Of a DNA stretch of 42,755 nucleotides, positions 1 through 7,827 are shown one piece after another. A program made the translations under genes and the position numbers. The notes beneath the pieces are model-generated. The model was not told the DNA's origin. It searched no databases and was given only the letters and a program-made list of their open reading frames with translations. Position 1 is the first letter of the stretch. Each line of letters begins with the position of its first letter. This DNA comes from Methanobacteriota archaeon. GTDB taxonomy: Archaea > Thermoplasmatota > Thermoplasmata > Thermoplasmatales > GCA-001856825. The DNA lies in contig JAFMDN010000008.1 in the NCBI GenBank assembly GCA_017857235.1, positions 1 through 42,755 of the forward strand, written 5' to 3'.

Positions 1-106
1 CACGTAGACGGGAATGCTTGAAAAGGGAGCACTGATACCCCAAGAGGGGCAACTCCGAGGACGACGGAGACCCCAGAACCTACGAAGCTTCAGCGAGGAG
101 AGTATG
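1..106 (+). mobile_element. Possible right-end remnant of an IS200/IS605 (tnpB) element
   Basis: This is a GC-rich stretch at the window edge in an AT-rich genome. It holds two perfect short hairpins, CCCC-AAGA-GGGG near 37-48 and CTCCG-AGGACGA-CGGAG near 54-70. It ends with GAAGCTTCAGCGAGGAGAG followed by TATGTCA, which resembles right ends of tnpB-carrying insertion sequences, where the tnpB 3' end overlaps a structured guide RNA (omega/reRNA). An open frame from about position 8 is arginine/proline rich and runs past the presumed end without homology that I can name. No tnpA or tnpB body is visible because the window begins here. The identification rests on resemblance only; a structured non-coding RNA of another kind is the main alternative. 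Confidence 0.38.
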
Positions 107-1564
107 TCAGCTGTACCATTTACCAATAACAACTTTTCTATCTGTGAAGAAATCTACATGCTCAAATCCTCCCTGTGGGTGTATTTCGCCGAAGAATGAA
201 TTTTTCATGCCGGCAAATGGATAGAATGCAATAGGGGCAGCAACACCAATATTGATTCCTATATTTCCGGCATTCACTCTTTTCACATACTCTCTAGCAT
301 AATAACCCGATCTGGTGTATATTGATGAAGCATTACCATACTGGCTAGAATTAACCAACTCTATTGCATGTTCAAAGTTTTCAGCTTTAATTATGGAGGC
401 AACAGGACCAAAGATTTCCTCTTTTGCAATTTTCATATCAATAGAGACATCATCAAAAATTGTGGGTCCTAAGAAAAACCCATTTGGATACTTTTCAACC
501 TTGATCTTTCTCCCGTCCAATAGGAGTCTTGCCCCTTCAGATTCTCCTGACTCGATGTAACTTATGACCCTCATAAGATGTTCTTTTCTGATTAGGGGCC
601 CCATATCTACATCTTTTTCCATGCCATATCCAACTTTTAACCCCCTGGCCTCTTTTAAGAATTTATCAACAACTTCATCGTGGTTTTCTTCAAATGTTAC
701 AAGTACGGAACCTGCAAGACACCTTTCTCCAGCATTTCCAAAGAAAGAACCTATTATGTTTTTAATGCTACCATCTAAGTCTGCGTCAGGCATTACAACA
801 ATGAAATTTTTGGCTGAGGCACCTGCTTGAACCCTTTTTCCATTGGATGTACCCTTATTATAGACGTATTTAGCAACAGGAGTACTCCCCACAAATGAAA
901 CACCTACGATTTTTTTGTTTTCAAGTATTAAATCAACGGTTTCTTTTCCGCCATTTAGAAGCTGAACTACATTCTTTGGGATCCCAGCTTTACTGATAAG
1001 ACCCATGATGTACTCCATGGTCATAGGAGTCCTTTCTGAAGGTTTAATGATTACTGTATTCCCCAATGCTATTGCGTAAGGCATAAACCAGAAAGGAATC
1101 ATGGAAGGGAAGTTAAATGGGGAAATTATAGCAAAGACACCTAGCGGGACTTTTATCAATTCTTCATCTATCCCATTTGCAATGTTTTTGTTGCTAACTC
1201 CCATGGAATGATATGTTGCTGCCGACGCACTTTCAACGTTTTGTATAGCCCTTATTAAATCACCTTTTGATTCCTCAAAGGTTTTTCCGTGTTCATTCGT
1301 AGTTATTTCTGCTATTTCATCCATGTGATCATACAGAAGATTTTGCAGCTTAAACAGCAATTTAATCCTATCGGGCACTGGAGTTTCCGACCATTTGAAG
1401 AAGGCTTCTTGAGCTAGGTCTATTGCATTATCTACTTCTTCTTTAGTAGATTCAGAAACTTTTGCAATCACCTCTCCAAACGCGGGATTGAAAACTTCGT
1501 ATTTGCCTTCATTTCTTGGTTCAACATATTCATTGCCTATAAAATTCCTAATTTTCCTAACCAT
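107..1564 (-). CDS. mmsA: Methylmalonate-semialdehyde-type CoA-acylating aldehyde dehydrogenase
   Basis: 485 residues, the usual length for the NAD-dependent aldehyde dehydrogenase superfamily. The N-terminal half has the SPFNFPSMIPFWF segment (about 148-160) typical of methylmalonate/malonate-semialdehyde dehydrogenases. The catalytic cysteine is C282 in NAGERCLAGS. The general-base glutamate of ordinary hydrolytic ALDHs is absent: the equivalent motif reads QAGASAKNF (246-254), as expected for CoA-acylating enzymes that form acetyl- or propionyl-CoA. It starts 1 nt after the stop of the upstream aminotransferase gene, so the two are surely co-transcribed. Together they suit beta-alanine (to malonate semialdehyde, then acetyl-CoA) or related beta-amino acid breakdown. 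The stop codon abuts the IS-like segment at 1-106, so the last residues may have been altered. Family assignment is firm; the substrate is inferred. Confidence 0.88.
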   Translation of the reverse strand: MVRKIRNFIGNEYVEPRNEGKYEVFNPAFGEVIAKVSESTKEEVDNAIDLAQEAFFKWSETPVPDRIKLLFKLQNLLYDHMDEIAEITTNEHGKTFEESKGDLIRAIQNVESASAATYHSMGVSNKNIANGIDEELIKVPLGVFAIISPFNFPSMIPFWFMPYAIALGNTVIIKPSERTPMTMEYIMGLISKAGIPKNVVQLLNGGKETVDLILENKKIVGVSFVGSTPVAKYVYNKGTSNGKRVQAGASAKNFIVVMPDADLDGSIKNIIGSFFGNAGERCLAGSVLVTFEENHDEVVDKFLKEARGLKVGYGMEKDVDMGPLIRKEHLMRVISYIESGESEGARLLLDGRKIKVEKYPNGFFLGPTIFDDVSIDMKIAKEEIFGPVASIIKAENFEHAIELVNSSQYGNASSIYTRSGYYAREYVKRVNAGNIGINIGVAAPIAFYPFAGMKNSFFGEIHPQGGFEHVDFFTDRKVVIGKWYS

Positions 1565-2914
1565 TTAGAACACCTCCCTGTCTGAAATCAATAATGCCTG
1601 ATCTATCACATCTAATCCTCTATTAAGCTCCTCTTCATTTATTATGAGAGGAGGTGCAATAATAAAATGTGATATCCAGGTACTTATATAAACTCCATTG
1701 TCCATGCAATATTTTGCAATCTTATCAGTCATCATCGGGTTTCCTTTAACCTTATCCTCGTAGGTATTGAAAGGTGTTTTTCTCTCTCTATTTTTAACTA
1801 TTTCAACTGCACCAAATAGCCCGATACTTCTCACATCCCCCACACTAATGTGCTTTTCCTTTATTTCCTCCAGTCTCTTCTTTAAAATTTTCCCCAGTTC
1901 TTTTGACCTAGGGATTAAATCCCTCTCTTTGTATTCTCTTATGGCCGCATATGCAGCCGCCAAAGGAACGGGATGCGCTTCATAGGTATGCCCATGAGCA
2001 AAGTAATTTTCTTCAAAATATTCTGCTATCTCACTATTGGTCGCAGTGAGAGATAGGGGTACATGTGCACCAGTTATACCCTTAGCTGTGGTTAATATAT
2101 CCGGTTTTATATTCCAATTATTAACTGCGAACCATTCACCAGTTCTTCCCCAACCTGACATAACTTCATCTGCGACTAAGAAAACATTGTTCTCCTTTGT
2201 TATCTCCCTGACCCTTTCAATGTATCCGTCAGGTGGAATGACAACCCCATTTGTACCTGTTACCGGTTCTATCAGAACACCTCCTACATTACCCTCATTT
2301 TTTATAATATATTCCATATAATTGGCACATGCCAGGTCGCATTCAGGATATTTCAATTTAAAGGGGCAGCGGTAGCAGTATGGTGGTGGTCCATGAATTA
2401 TGTGATTTGCAGTATATTCTGTATCAACCATAATTCTTCTAAAATCACCAGTTAAATTAACACTCCCCATGGTTGAGCCGTGATAAGAATTGTAATTGGA
2501 AATTATTTTAATTCTTCTATCATTCTTATGAAATAATCGTATCATTTTGATTGCGGCCTCATTTGCCTCTGTCCCTGAAGAGCCAAAAAAGTACTTGACA
2601 AGATTTTCGGGCAGTATTTCCCTCAATTCCAATGCAACTTTAGCTCTAATCTCAGTAGCATAGCCCGGTTGCACATATTCCAAGGTCTGCATCTGTTTGG
2701 TCACAGCTTCGATAATCCTTTTATTGGAATGTCCGAGATTGGAGCACATTAATTGAGAAGAGAAATCTAAATATTTCTTTCCATTAGCATCTTCAAAGTA
2801 TGAGTCATAAGCTTTTGTAACTAAAAGTGGCTTCCATCCTCCCTGTTTTCTCCATGTTCCATATGTATATTTTGAAGAAATTTCTGCTGGATCCATACTC
2901 TTAAGTTCTGTCAT
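1565..2914 (-). CDS. Class III omega-amino acid aminotransferase
   Basis: 449 residues, a PLP fold-type I class III aminotransferase. GSSGTEAN (112-119) binds the cofactor phosphate, D249 in VADEV contacts the pyridine nitrogen, and K278 in TTAKG is the Schiff-base lysine. A cysteine cluster C-x2-C-x8-C-x3-C lies at about 180-196; I recall similar cysteines in archaeal and bacterial relatives annotated as beta-alanine or taurine:pyruvate aminotransferases. It sits directly upstream of, and 1 nt from, the semialdehyde dehydrogenase, which would oxidise the semialdehyde it makes. Likely role: transfer of an omega-amino group to pyruvate or 2-oxoglutarate in the cytoplasm. The exact amino donor (beta-alanine, GABA or another) cannot be read from sequence. 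Confidence 0.85.
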   Translation of the reverse strand: MTELKSMDPAEISSKYTYGTWRKQGGWKPLLVTKAYDSYFEDANGKKYLDFSSQLMCSNLGHSNKRIIEAVTKQMQTLEYVQPGYATEIRAKVALELREILPENLVKYFFGSSGTEANEAAIKMIRLFHKNDRRIKIISNYNSYHGSTMGSVNLTGDFRRIMVDTEYTANHIIHGPPPYCYRCPFKLKYPECDLACANYMEYIIKNEGNVGGVLIEPVTGTNGVVIPPDGYIERVREITKENNVFLVADEVMSGWGRTGEWFAVNNWNIKPDILTTAKGITGAHVPLSLTATNSEIAEYFEENYFAHGHTYEAHPVPLAAAYAAIREYKERDLIPRSKELGKILKKRLEEIKEKHISVGDVRSIGLFGAVEIVKNRERKTPFNTYEDKVKGNPMMTDKIAKYCMDNGVYISTWISHFIIAPPLIINEEELNRGLDVIDQALLISDREVF

Positions 2915-3021
2915 AAATATAAATTGAAAATAAGTATTTTAATTCTTCCAAAGATTGGAAAATAACCAACAATTCAATTCAAAAATGGAAAAAATAACTC
3001 AAAAATCGAGTATATTAAAAA

Positions 3022-4431
3022 TTAATTTTCCCTATTATATTCCTTAATGGAATCCTCTAATGCTATTATGAAATTATCCACATCTTCTTCGGTATGAGCA
3101 ACCGACGGAGGTATTCTTTCTGCACTGTCCGGGTGATAGTAGAATCCCCTTTGCAACATTTTTCCCTGAATTACCTTGTACTTATTCCAGTCGATATTTA
3201 TACTATCCCTATAATTGGAAATTTTTCTCAAATCTGTAAATACGAATGATAAAACTCCAGTTTCATAGTTAACATAGATGTTTTCGTTTAGCGTTTCGGC
3301 TACTTCTTCTATGCCTCTCCCGAGACGCCTTGTGATTCTTGCTAAATGCGAATAAGCTTGGAAATCGTTTGCCCCTAAGAGTCTAAGATTTTCGTATGCC
3401 GCAACTAAAGATATTGGATTCCCAAAGTAAGTACCACCGTAACCTACCCCATTTCCAATAAGTTCCATATATTCCTTCTTTCCTGCTATTGCAGAAATTG
3501 GATATCCATTGCCCAATGCTTTTGCCCAAGTTGAAAGATCTGGAGTAACTCCATAAAGTTTCTGTGCTCCACCTTCGCTCACTCTGAAACCAGTAATGAC
3601 TTCATCAAATATTAGCAATATATTATATTCATCGGCGAGCTCTCTGACACCTTTCAGGTAATCATCTTCAGGAGTGATAACTGTTGAATTTGCCATTATA
3701 GGTTCCATTATTATGGCTCCTATTTCATTTCCTCTTATTTTGAGAATTCTGCTCAGAGATTCTAGGTCATTCCATGATGCAACTACGACTGTATCCATAA
3801 CCTCCGATGGTATTCCGGCTGAATATGGGAGAGACTTGGGGAACCACCTCAGTCCAGCTACGGGTGGTGGAGCTTCTACAGATACTGCTGCATAATCATG
3901 TAGTCCATGGTAGTGCCCTTCAAATTTAAGAACCATGTCCTTTCCAGTTGCGGCTCTTGCAATCCTCAAGGCGTTGAAAGTGGCGTCACTACCACTTAAA
4001 GCGAATATAACCATATCCTGCGTTTTTACAAATTTCTTAAATTCTTTAGCTAATTTTATTTCGTATTCGTTAGGGGCCCCAAATAAGCTACCGTTTTTTA
4101 AATATCTTTTGACAGCTCCGTTAATTTTATCGTTAGCATGTCCGTTTATTATGGGCCCGAAAGCCATAAGGAAATCAATATATTGATTTCCATCCACATC
4201 CCATATTCTTGTTCCTTTTCCTCCTTTGATATATATGGGATATGGATCCCAAGAGCTAGTCCTCATTAAGGAACTGGCTCCTGTAGGGATCAGTTTCTTA
4301 GCTTTCTTAAACAGGTTCATTGATCTCTTCGTGCTATAATTTTTTATTTTTTCAGACATATTTACAATATTATTGGAATCATTATTTGATTCCTCCATAA
4401 TCTCACATCCAATTTTTATACTCGTTAACAT
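3022..4431 (-). CDS. Glutamate-1-semialdehyde aminomutase-like class III aminotransferase
   Basis: 469 residues, closest in pattern to the HemL family: KFEGHYHG (169-176), IFDEVITGFR (274-283) and the PLP lysine K304 in STWAKALGNGYP. The cofactor-binding loop reads SGSDAT where true HemL has SGTEAT, and the protein is about 40 residues longer than usual HemL, mostly at the N terminus. M12 or M25 are possible alternative starts. No other tetrapyrrole gene is near, and the setting is a catabolic cluster, so a different amino substrate is more likely than haem synthesis. It lies 107 nt upstream of the other aminotransferase on the same strand and diverges from the saccharopine-dehydrogenase-like gene at 4568. 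Family is sure, function open. Confidence 0.78.
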   Translation of the reverse strand: MLTSIKIGCEIMEESNNDSNNIVNMSEKIKNYSTKRSMNLFKKAKKLIPTGASSLMRTSSWDPYPIYIKGGKGTRIWDVDGNQYIDFLMAFGPIINGHANDKINGAVKRYLKNGSLFGAPNEYEIKLAKEFKKFVKTQDMVIFALSGSDATFNALRIARAATGKDMVLKFEGHYHGLHDYAAVSVEAPPPVAGLRWFPKSLPYSAGIPSEVMDTVVVASWNDLESLSRILKIRGNEIGAIIMEPIMANSTVITPEDDYLKGVRELADEYNILLIFDEVITGFRVSEGGAQKLYGVTPDLSTWAKALGNGYPISAIAGKKEYMELIGNGVGYGGTYFGNPISLVAAYENLRLLGANDFQAYSHLARITRRLGRGIEEVAETLNENIYVNYETGVLSFVFTDLRKISNYRDSINIDWNKYKVIQGKMLQRGFYYHPDSAERIPPSVAHTEEDVDNFIIALEDSIKEYNREN

Positions 4432-4538
4432 TATCTTAATTAGGTATATTACCTTTTCCTCATTTCCTATAATATTTATGGAAAATATACCAAATTAAAT
4501 GTGATTATTAAAATATTTTTCACAATAAGGACGTAAAT

Positions 4539-4550
4539 CTTATATTAAAT
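4539..4550 (+). promoter_or_regulatory. TATA box of the saccharopine-dehydrogenase-like gene
   Basis: CTTATATTAAAT lies with its core 27 nt before the ATG at 4568. In archaea this spacing places transcription start at or within a base or two of the ATG, so the mRNA should be leaderless; no ribosome-binding site is present. Confidence 0.6.
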
Positions 4551-4567
4551 GATTTTAATATAGTAAT

Positions 4568-5719
4568 ATGAAGGTTGCAGTTTTGGGCGGCACTGGTATG
4601 ACTGGCAGGTGTTCAGTCTATGACCTTCTGGAGAACCCATCGATAGATGAAATAAAGGTTTTAGATATTAATAAAAATATAGAATTCAATAATCCAAAAG
4701 TCAAGTTTGTACAGGTTGATGCCAGGGAAACATCATCACTGATAAAGGCTATTAAGGGAGTTGATGTACTTATTAATGCAGTGCAATATTATTACAATGT
4801 GGAAATTATGAAAGCAGCATTGGAAGCTCGGGTTAATTATATTGACTTAGGAGGCTTATATTATACAACATTGGAGCAACTAAAGTTAGATCAGGAATTT
4901 AAAAATCAAAATATACTTGCCATTGTTGGTATGGGAGCTCAACCTGGAATTTCCAACGTCATGGCTAGTTATGGTGCATCAAAGCTGGATAAAATAGATA
5001 CAATTAAGATCAGGGATGCCTGGGTTGACAAGACCAATTATCCAAAGTTATTTTTCACATGGTCTCCGATGACTTTATTTGACGAATTTACACTGCAAGC
5101 AGTTTATTATGATAATGGTATTAAAACGGCACCGCCATTCTCTAACAGCGAAGAATTTGATTTCGGATGGGAAGTTGGAAAAGTTAGAGTTTTCAGAACG
5201 GTACATTCAGAATTGGCCACGATACCTGAAAGTTTCGCGGAAAAAGGGGTGAAATATGTTGAATGGTTGGAAGGGAGCCCAGAAATTGAAAAACTTAAAT
5301 TCCTCAGTGATATTGGATTTGGTAAAAAAGAAAAAGTGAATTTTAAAGGTACAGAAATATCCCCCAGGGAATTTTTATTTGAGTTCCTAAAGGAGCAAGG
5401 GATGCTATATCCTCCACCGGATCTACAGATAAGAGACTATGAAGTCACCGTGGTAGAATTAACCGGTGTTGATGCAGGTAAGAAAAAAACTATCAGAGTT
5501 TATGCGTATTTCAAATACGATGAGAAATGGAAAGTTTCTGCATCGCAAAAAGAAGTAGGAGTTCCTGCAAGCATTGCGGCTCAAATGATATTGAATGGAA
5601 CCATTAAGGGAAAGGGTGTGAAACCTCCTGAGCAAATTGTCCCCACAAAACAGTTCTTCCAAGAATTGGCAAAGAGGGATATTAAAATTTCAATTGAGGA
5701 AATTTACGATGTAAATTAA
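4568..5719 (+). CDS. Saccharopine dehydrogenase-like NAD(P)-dependent oxidoreductase
   Basis: 383 residues. The N terminus is a Rossmann dinucleotide fold with GGTGMTG at 7-13 and the VLINAVQYYYN segment, followed by the family's YIDLGG motif and GMGAQPGISN near 124-133. This matches the saccharopine dehydrogenase / homospermidine synthase superfamily, which reduces imines formed between amino acids and carbonyl compounds or runs that reaction backwards. The start is set by a TATA box 27 nt upstream (leaderless). It is followed after 15 nt by Opp ATPase genes, suggesting an operon for uptake and conversion of a nitrogen compound. The substrate (lysine, a polyamine precursor or another) is unknown. 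Confidence 0.7.
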   Translation: MKVAVLGGTGMTGRCSVYDLLENPSIDEIKVLDINKNIEFNNPKVKFVQVDARETSSLIKAIKGVDVLINAVQYYYNVEIMKAALEARVNYIDLGGLYYTTLEQLKLDQEFKNQNILAIVGMGAQPGISNVMASYGASKLDKIDTIKIRDAWVDKTNYPKLFFTWSPMTLFDEFTLQAVYYDNGIKTAPPFSNSEEFDFGWEVGKVRVFRTVHSELATIPESFAEKGVKYVEWLEGSPEIEKLKFLSDIGFGKKEKVNFKGTEISPREFLFEFLKEQGMLYPPPDLQIRDYEVTVVELTGVDAGKKKTIRVYAYFKYDEKWKVSASQKEVGVPASIAAQMILNGTIKGKGVKPPEQIVPTKQFFQELAKRDIKISIEEIYDVN

Positions 5720-5734
5720 AAATGGAGGATCCAT

Positions 5735-6751
5735 ATGATTAATTTACCAAGAGATATTTCACATGAGAAAAATTTGAGTGAGATCATACTGGAGGTCGAA
5801 AATTTAAGGGTCTCAATTGAAACCATAGACAAGAGAGTGGAAGTGCTACGAGGTGTTAATTTAAAGTTGAAAAGAGGTGAAGTAACTGCAATAGTTGGTG
5901 AAAGTGGATCGGGTAAAACAACTTTAGCACAGGCCATAATTGGTGTTTTAGATACCCCTCCTGTGTTCATAGAATCGGGAGAAATTTTCTTTGATGGGAT
6001 CAAAATTTTTCCATCTAATGAAAAAATCAATTTCAGAGGGCAAGGAATTAATATGGTATTCCAGGAACCATTGGTATCACTGAATCCAGTATATACAATA
6101 AGGAAACAACTCGAGGAATCAATAGAAGTCCAAGGACTTCATATGAAAAAGAAAGAAATTGAGGAGGAATTAAGCAAAATCCTATCAGACCTCATGATAA
6201 GAGATGTTGATAGAGTTTTGAACAGTTATCCGCATCAGCTTAGTGGTGGAATGAGACAAAGGGTTGCCATAGCCATGGCCATGATTCAGAGGCCAAAATT
6301 ACTGATTTTAGATGAACCTACAACAGGATTGGATTTAATAGTTCAGAGGAAAATTATCCAGCTTTTGCTGAAACTCAAGAAGGAATTTGGAACCACGCTC
6401 TTGATAATTACACATGATTTAGCAGTTGCTGCCAACATGGCGGATAGAATGTACGTTATGTATGCAGGAAAAATCGTTGAATCCGGCACAAAGGATCAGG
6501 TTATAAAGGATCCATTGCACCCTTATTCTAAAATGCTTAGGGATTCTGTACCTTCAGGTTACAAGGATTCTGGTCCTCTCAGGGTAACTGAAGGTAACCC
6601 TCCAGACATTTCTCATCTCCCATCTGGGTGTGCTTTCCACCCTAGATGCCCACTGGCTATGGAAATATGCAGAAAAGAGGAACCCACTAAAAAAGTTATA
6701 GAAGACAGGGAGGTGCTTTGCTGGCTATATGATGGGAAACAAAATACTTGA
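5735..6751 (+). CDS. Oligopeptide/dipeptide ABC transporter ATP-binding protein (OppD/DppD type)
   Basis: 338 residues with a complete ABC ATPase: Walker A GESGSGKTT (55-63), signature LSGGMRQR (169-176) and Walker B LLILDEP (190-196). The C-terminal oligo_HPY-like region has HPLHPYS-type residues and several cysteines (GCAFHPRCPLAMEIC); comparable cysteines bind a [4Fe-4S] cluster in some bacterial DppD proteins. A GGAGGAT ribosome-binding site lies 4-10 nt before the ATG. It overlaps the next ATPase gene by 23 nt. No permease or binding-protein gene lies in this operon, so the ATPases must work with membrane subunits encoded elsewhere, or those genes were lost. Confidence 0.88.
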   Translation: MINLPRDISHEKNLSEIILEVENLRVSIETIDKRVEVLRGVNLKLKRGEVTAIVGESGSGKTTLAQAIIGVLDTPPVFIESGEIFFDGIKIFPSNEKINFRGQGINMVFQEPLVSLNPVYTIRKQLEESIEVQGLHMKKKEIEEELSKILSDLMIRDVDRVLNSYPHQLSGGMRQRVAIAMAMIQRPKLLILDEPTTGLDLIVQRKIIQLLLKLKKEFGTTLLIITHDLAVAANMADRMYVMYAGKIVESGTKDQVIKDPLHPYSKMLRDSVPSGYKDSGPLRVTEGNPPDISHLPSGCAFHPRCPLAMEICRKEEPTKKVIEDREVLCWLYDGKQNT

Positions 6752-7724
6752 AGTGAAGGATCTTGAGGTCAAATTTCCTGTAAGAAGCAAACTTTTAGCA
6801 TCTAAAGAAGAAAAGTTCAAAATAGTTATTGAAAAGGTATCATTTTCAATAATGGAAGGCGAAACATTTGGGGTAGTAGGCGAAACTGGATCTGGGAAGT
6901 CAACTATCGCCAAAACACTCGTGGGTATAAACTATCCATCAGCCGGGGAAATCTACCTTATGGGGAGGAAAATCAACTTTAATAAAAAGTCTGATCTAAT
7001 ATTTTTAAGAAGGAATGTAGGGATAATATTTCAGGATCCTGTTGGATCGTTAAATCCAAAGCTAAGAATATTTGATATTATACTGGAAGGGCTAAATTTT
7101 GAGGAGAAGTATACCAAAGAAGAAAAAAGAGATAAGGTATATGCTGTAGCAAAAAAAGTCGGATTGAATGAATCTAAATTATTTTCATACCCTAGTGAAT
7201 TGAGTGGTGGAGAAAAGCAAAGAGTAAGTCTTGCAAGAGCTATAATATCCCCTAAGAAAATCCTCATATTGGATGAACCAACAAGTTCCCTAGATGTTTC
7301 AATTCAAGCCCAAATATTAAATCTCCTGCAAAATTTGAAAGAGGAACTAAACTTAACTTACATTTTCATCACTCACGATTTCAATGTTATAAAATACATG
7401 TGCGATCGCCTTGGGGTACTCTATTATGGAAGAATGCTCGAAATCAGTGAGGTGAAGGATGCTTATGAAAATCCTTTGCACCCGTATACGAAAGACCTAA
7501 TGAATGCTAACATAACAATAGAAGGGAATTCTGGGTTTGAATCAGAAACAGAATTGGGAGAGCCAGCTAGAAATGGATGCATATACCTCAATTCGTGCAG
7601 GTTCAAAATGGATATATGCAATAGAGACCCGCCTATGATCGAATTGAATTCCAGATTAGTCAAATGTTGGCTATATGATAAATCTCAGAAGGAAGATTAT
7701 ATAAAAGTAAAGGGTAGCAATTAG
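6729..7724 (+). CDS. Oligopeptide/dipeptide ABC transporter ATP-binding protein (OppF/DppF type)
   Basis: 331 residues; Walker A GETGSGKST near 56-64, signature LSGGEKQR and Walker B ILILDEPTSSLD. It is the usual heterodimer partner of OppD/DppD. Its tail again carries spaced cysteines (CIYLNSCRFKMDIC and a final KC). The start ATG lies inside the end of the upstream ATPase gene (23-nt overlap), indicating translational coupling. It energises uptake of peptides or similar solutes across the membrane; the permeases are not in the window. The next gene has its own promoter after a 103-nt gap. Confidence 0.87.
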   Translation: MMGNKILEVKDLEVKFPVRSKLLASKEEKFKIVIEKVSFSIMEGETFGVVGETGSGKSTIAKTLVGINYPSAGEIYLMGRKINFNKKSDLIFLRRNVGIIFQDPVGSLNPKLRIFDIILEGLNFEEKYTKEEKRDKVYAVAKKVGLNESKLFSYPSELSGGEKQRVSLARAIISPKKILILDEPTSSLDVSIQAQILNLLQNLKEELNLTYIFITHDFNVIKYMCDRLGVLYYGRMLEISEVKDAYENPLHPYTKDLMNANITIEGNSGFESETELGEPARNGCIYLNSCRFKMDICNRDPPMIELNSRLVKCWLYDKSQKEDYIKVKGSN

Positions 7725-7800
7725 AAATAATTTTTCAATTATTTGCAATAAGCAGAAATTTTTTTTCCTAACTTATGATTTTGGATTATAACCGTTACTC

Positions 7801-7808
7801 TTATAAAT
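7801..7808 (+). promoter_or_regulatory. TATA box of the second aldehyde dehydrogenase gene
   Basis: TTATAAAT begins 27 nt before the ATG at 7828. The spacing implies a leaderless transcript and a unit separate from the ABC ATPase operon. Confidence 0.6.
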
Positions 7809-7827
7809 GTTTTAAGAGTATTCAATT

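Noticed and set aside
14-199. 61-residue plus-strand frame at the left edge as a complete gene
   Set aside because: It begins in the IS-like segment and ends antisense to the ALDH C terminus; at most it contains a trace of an element's coding end.
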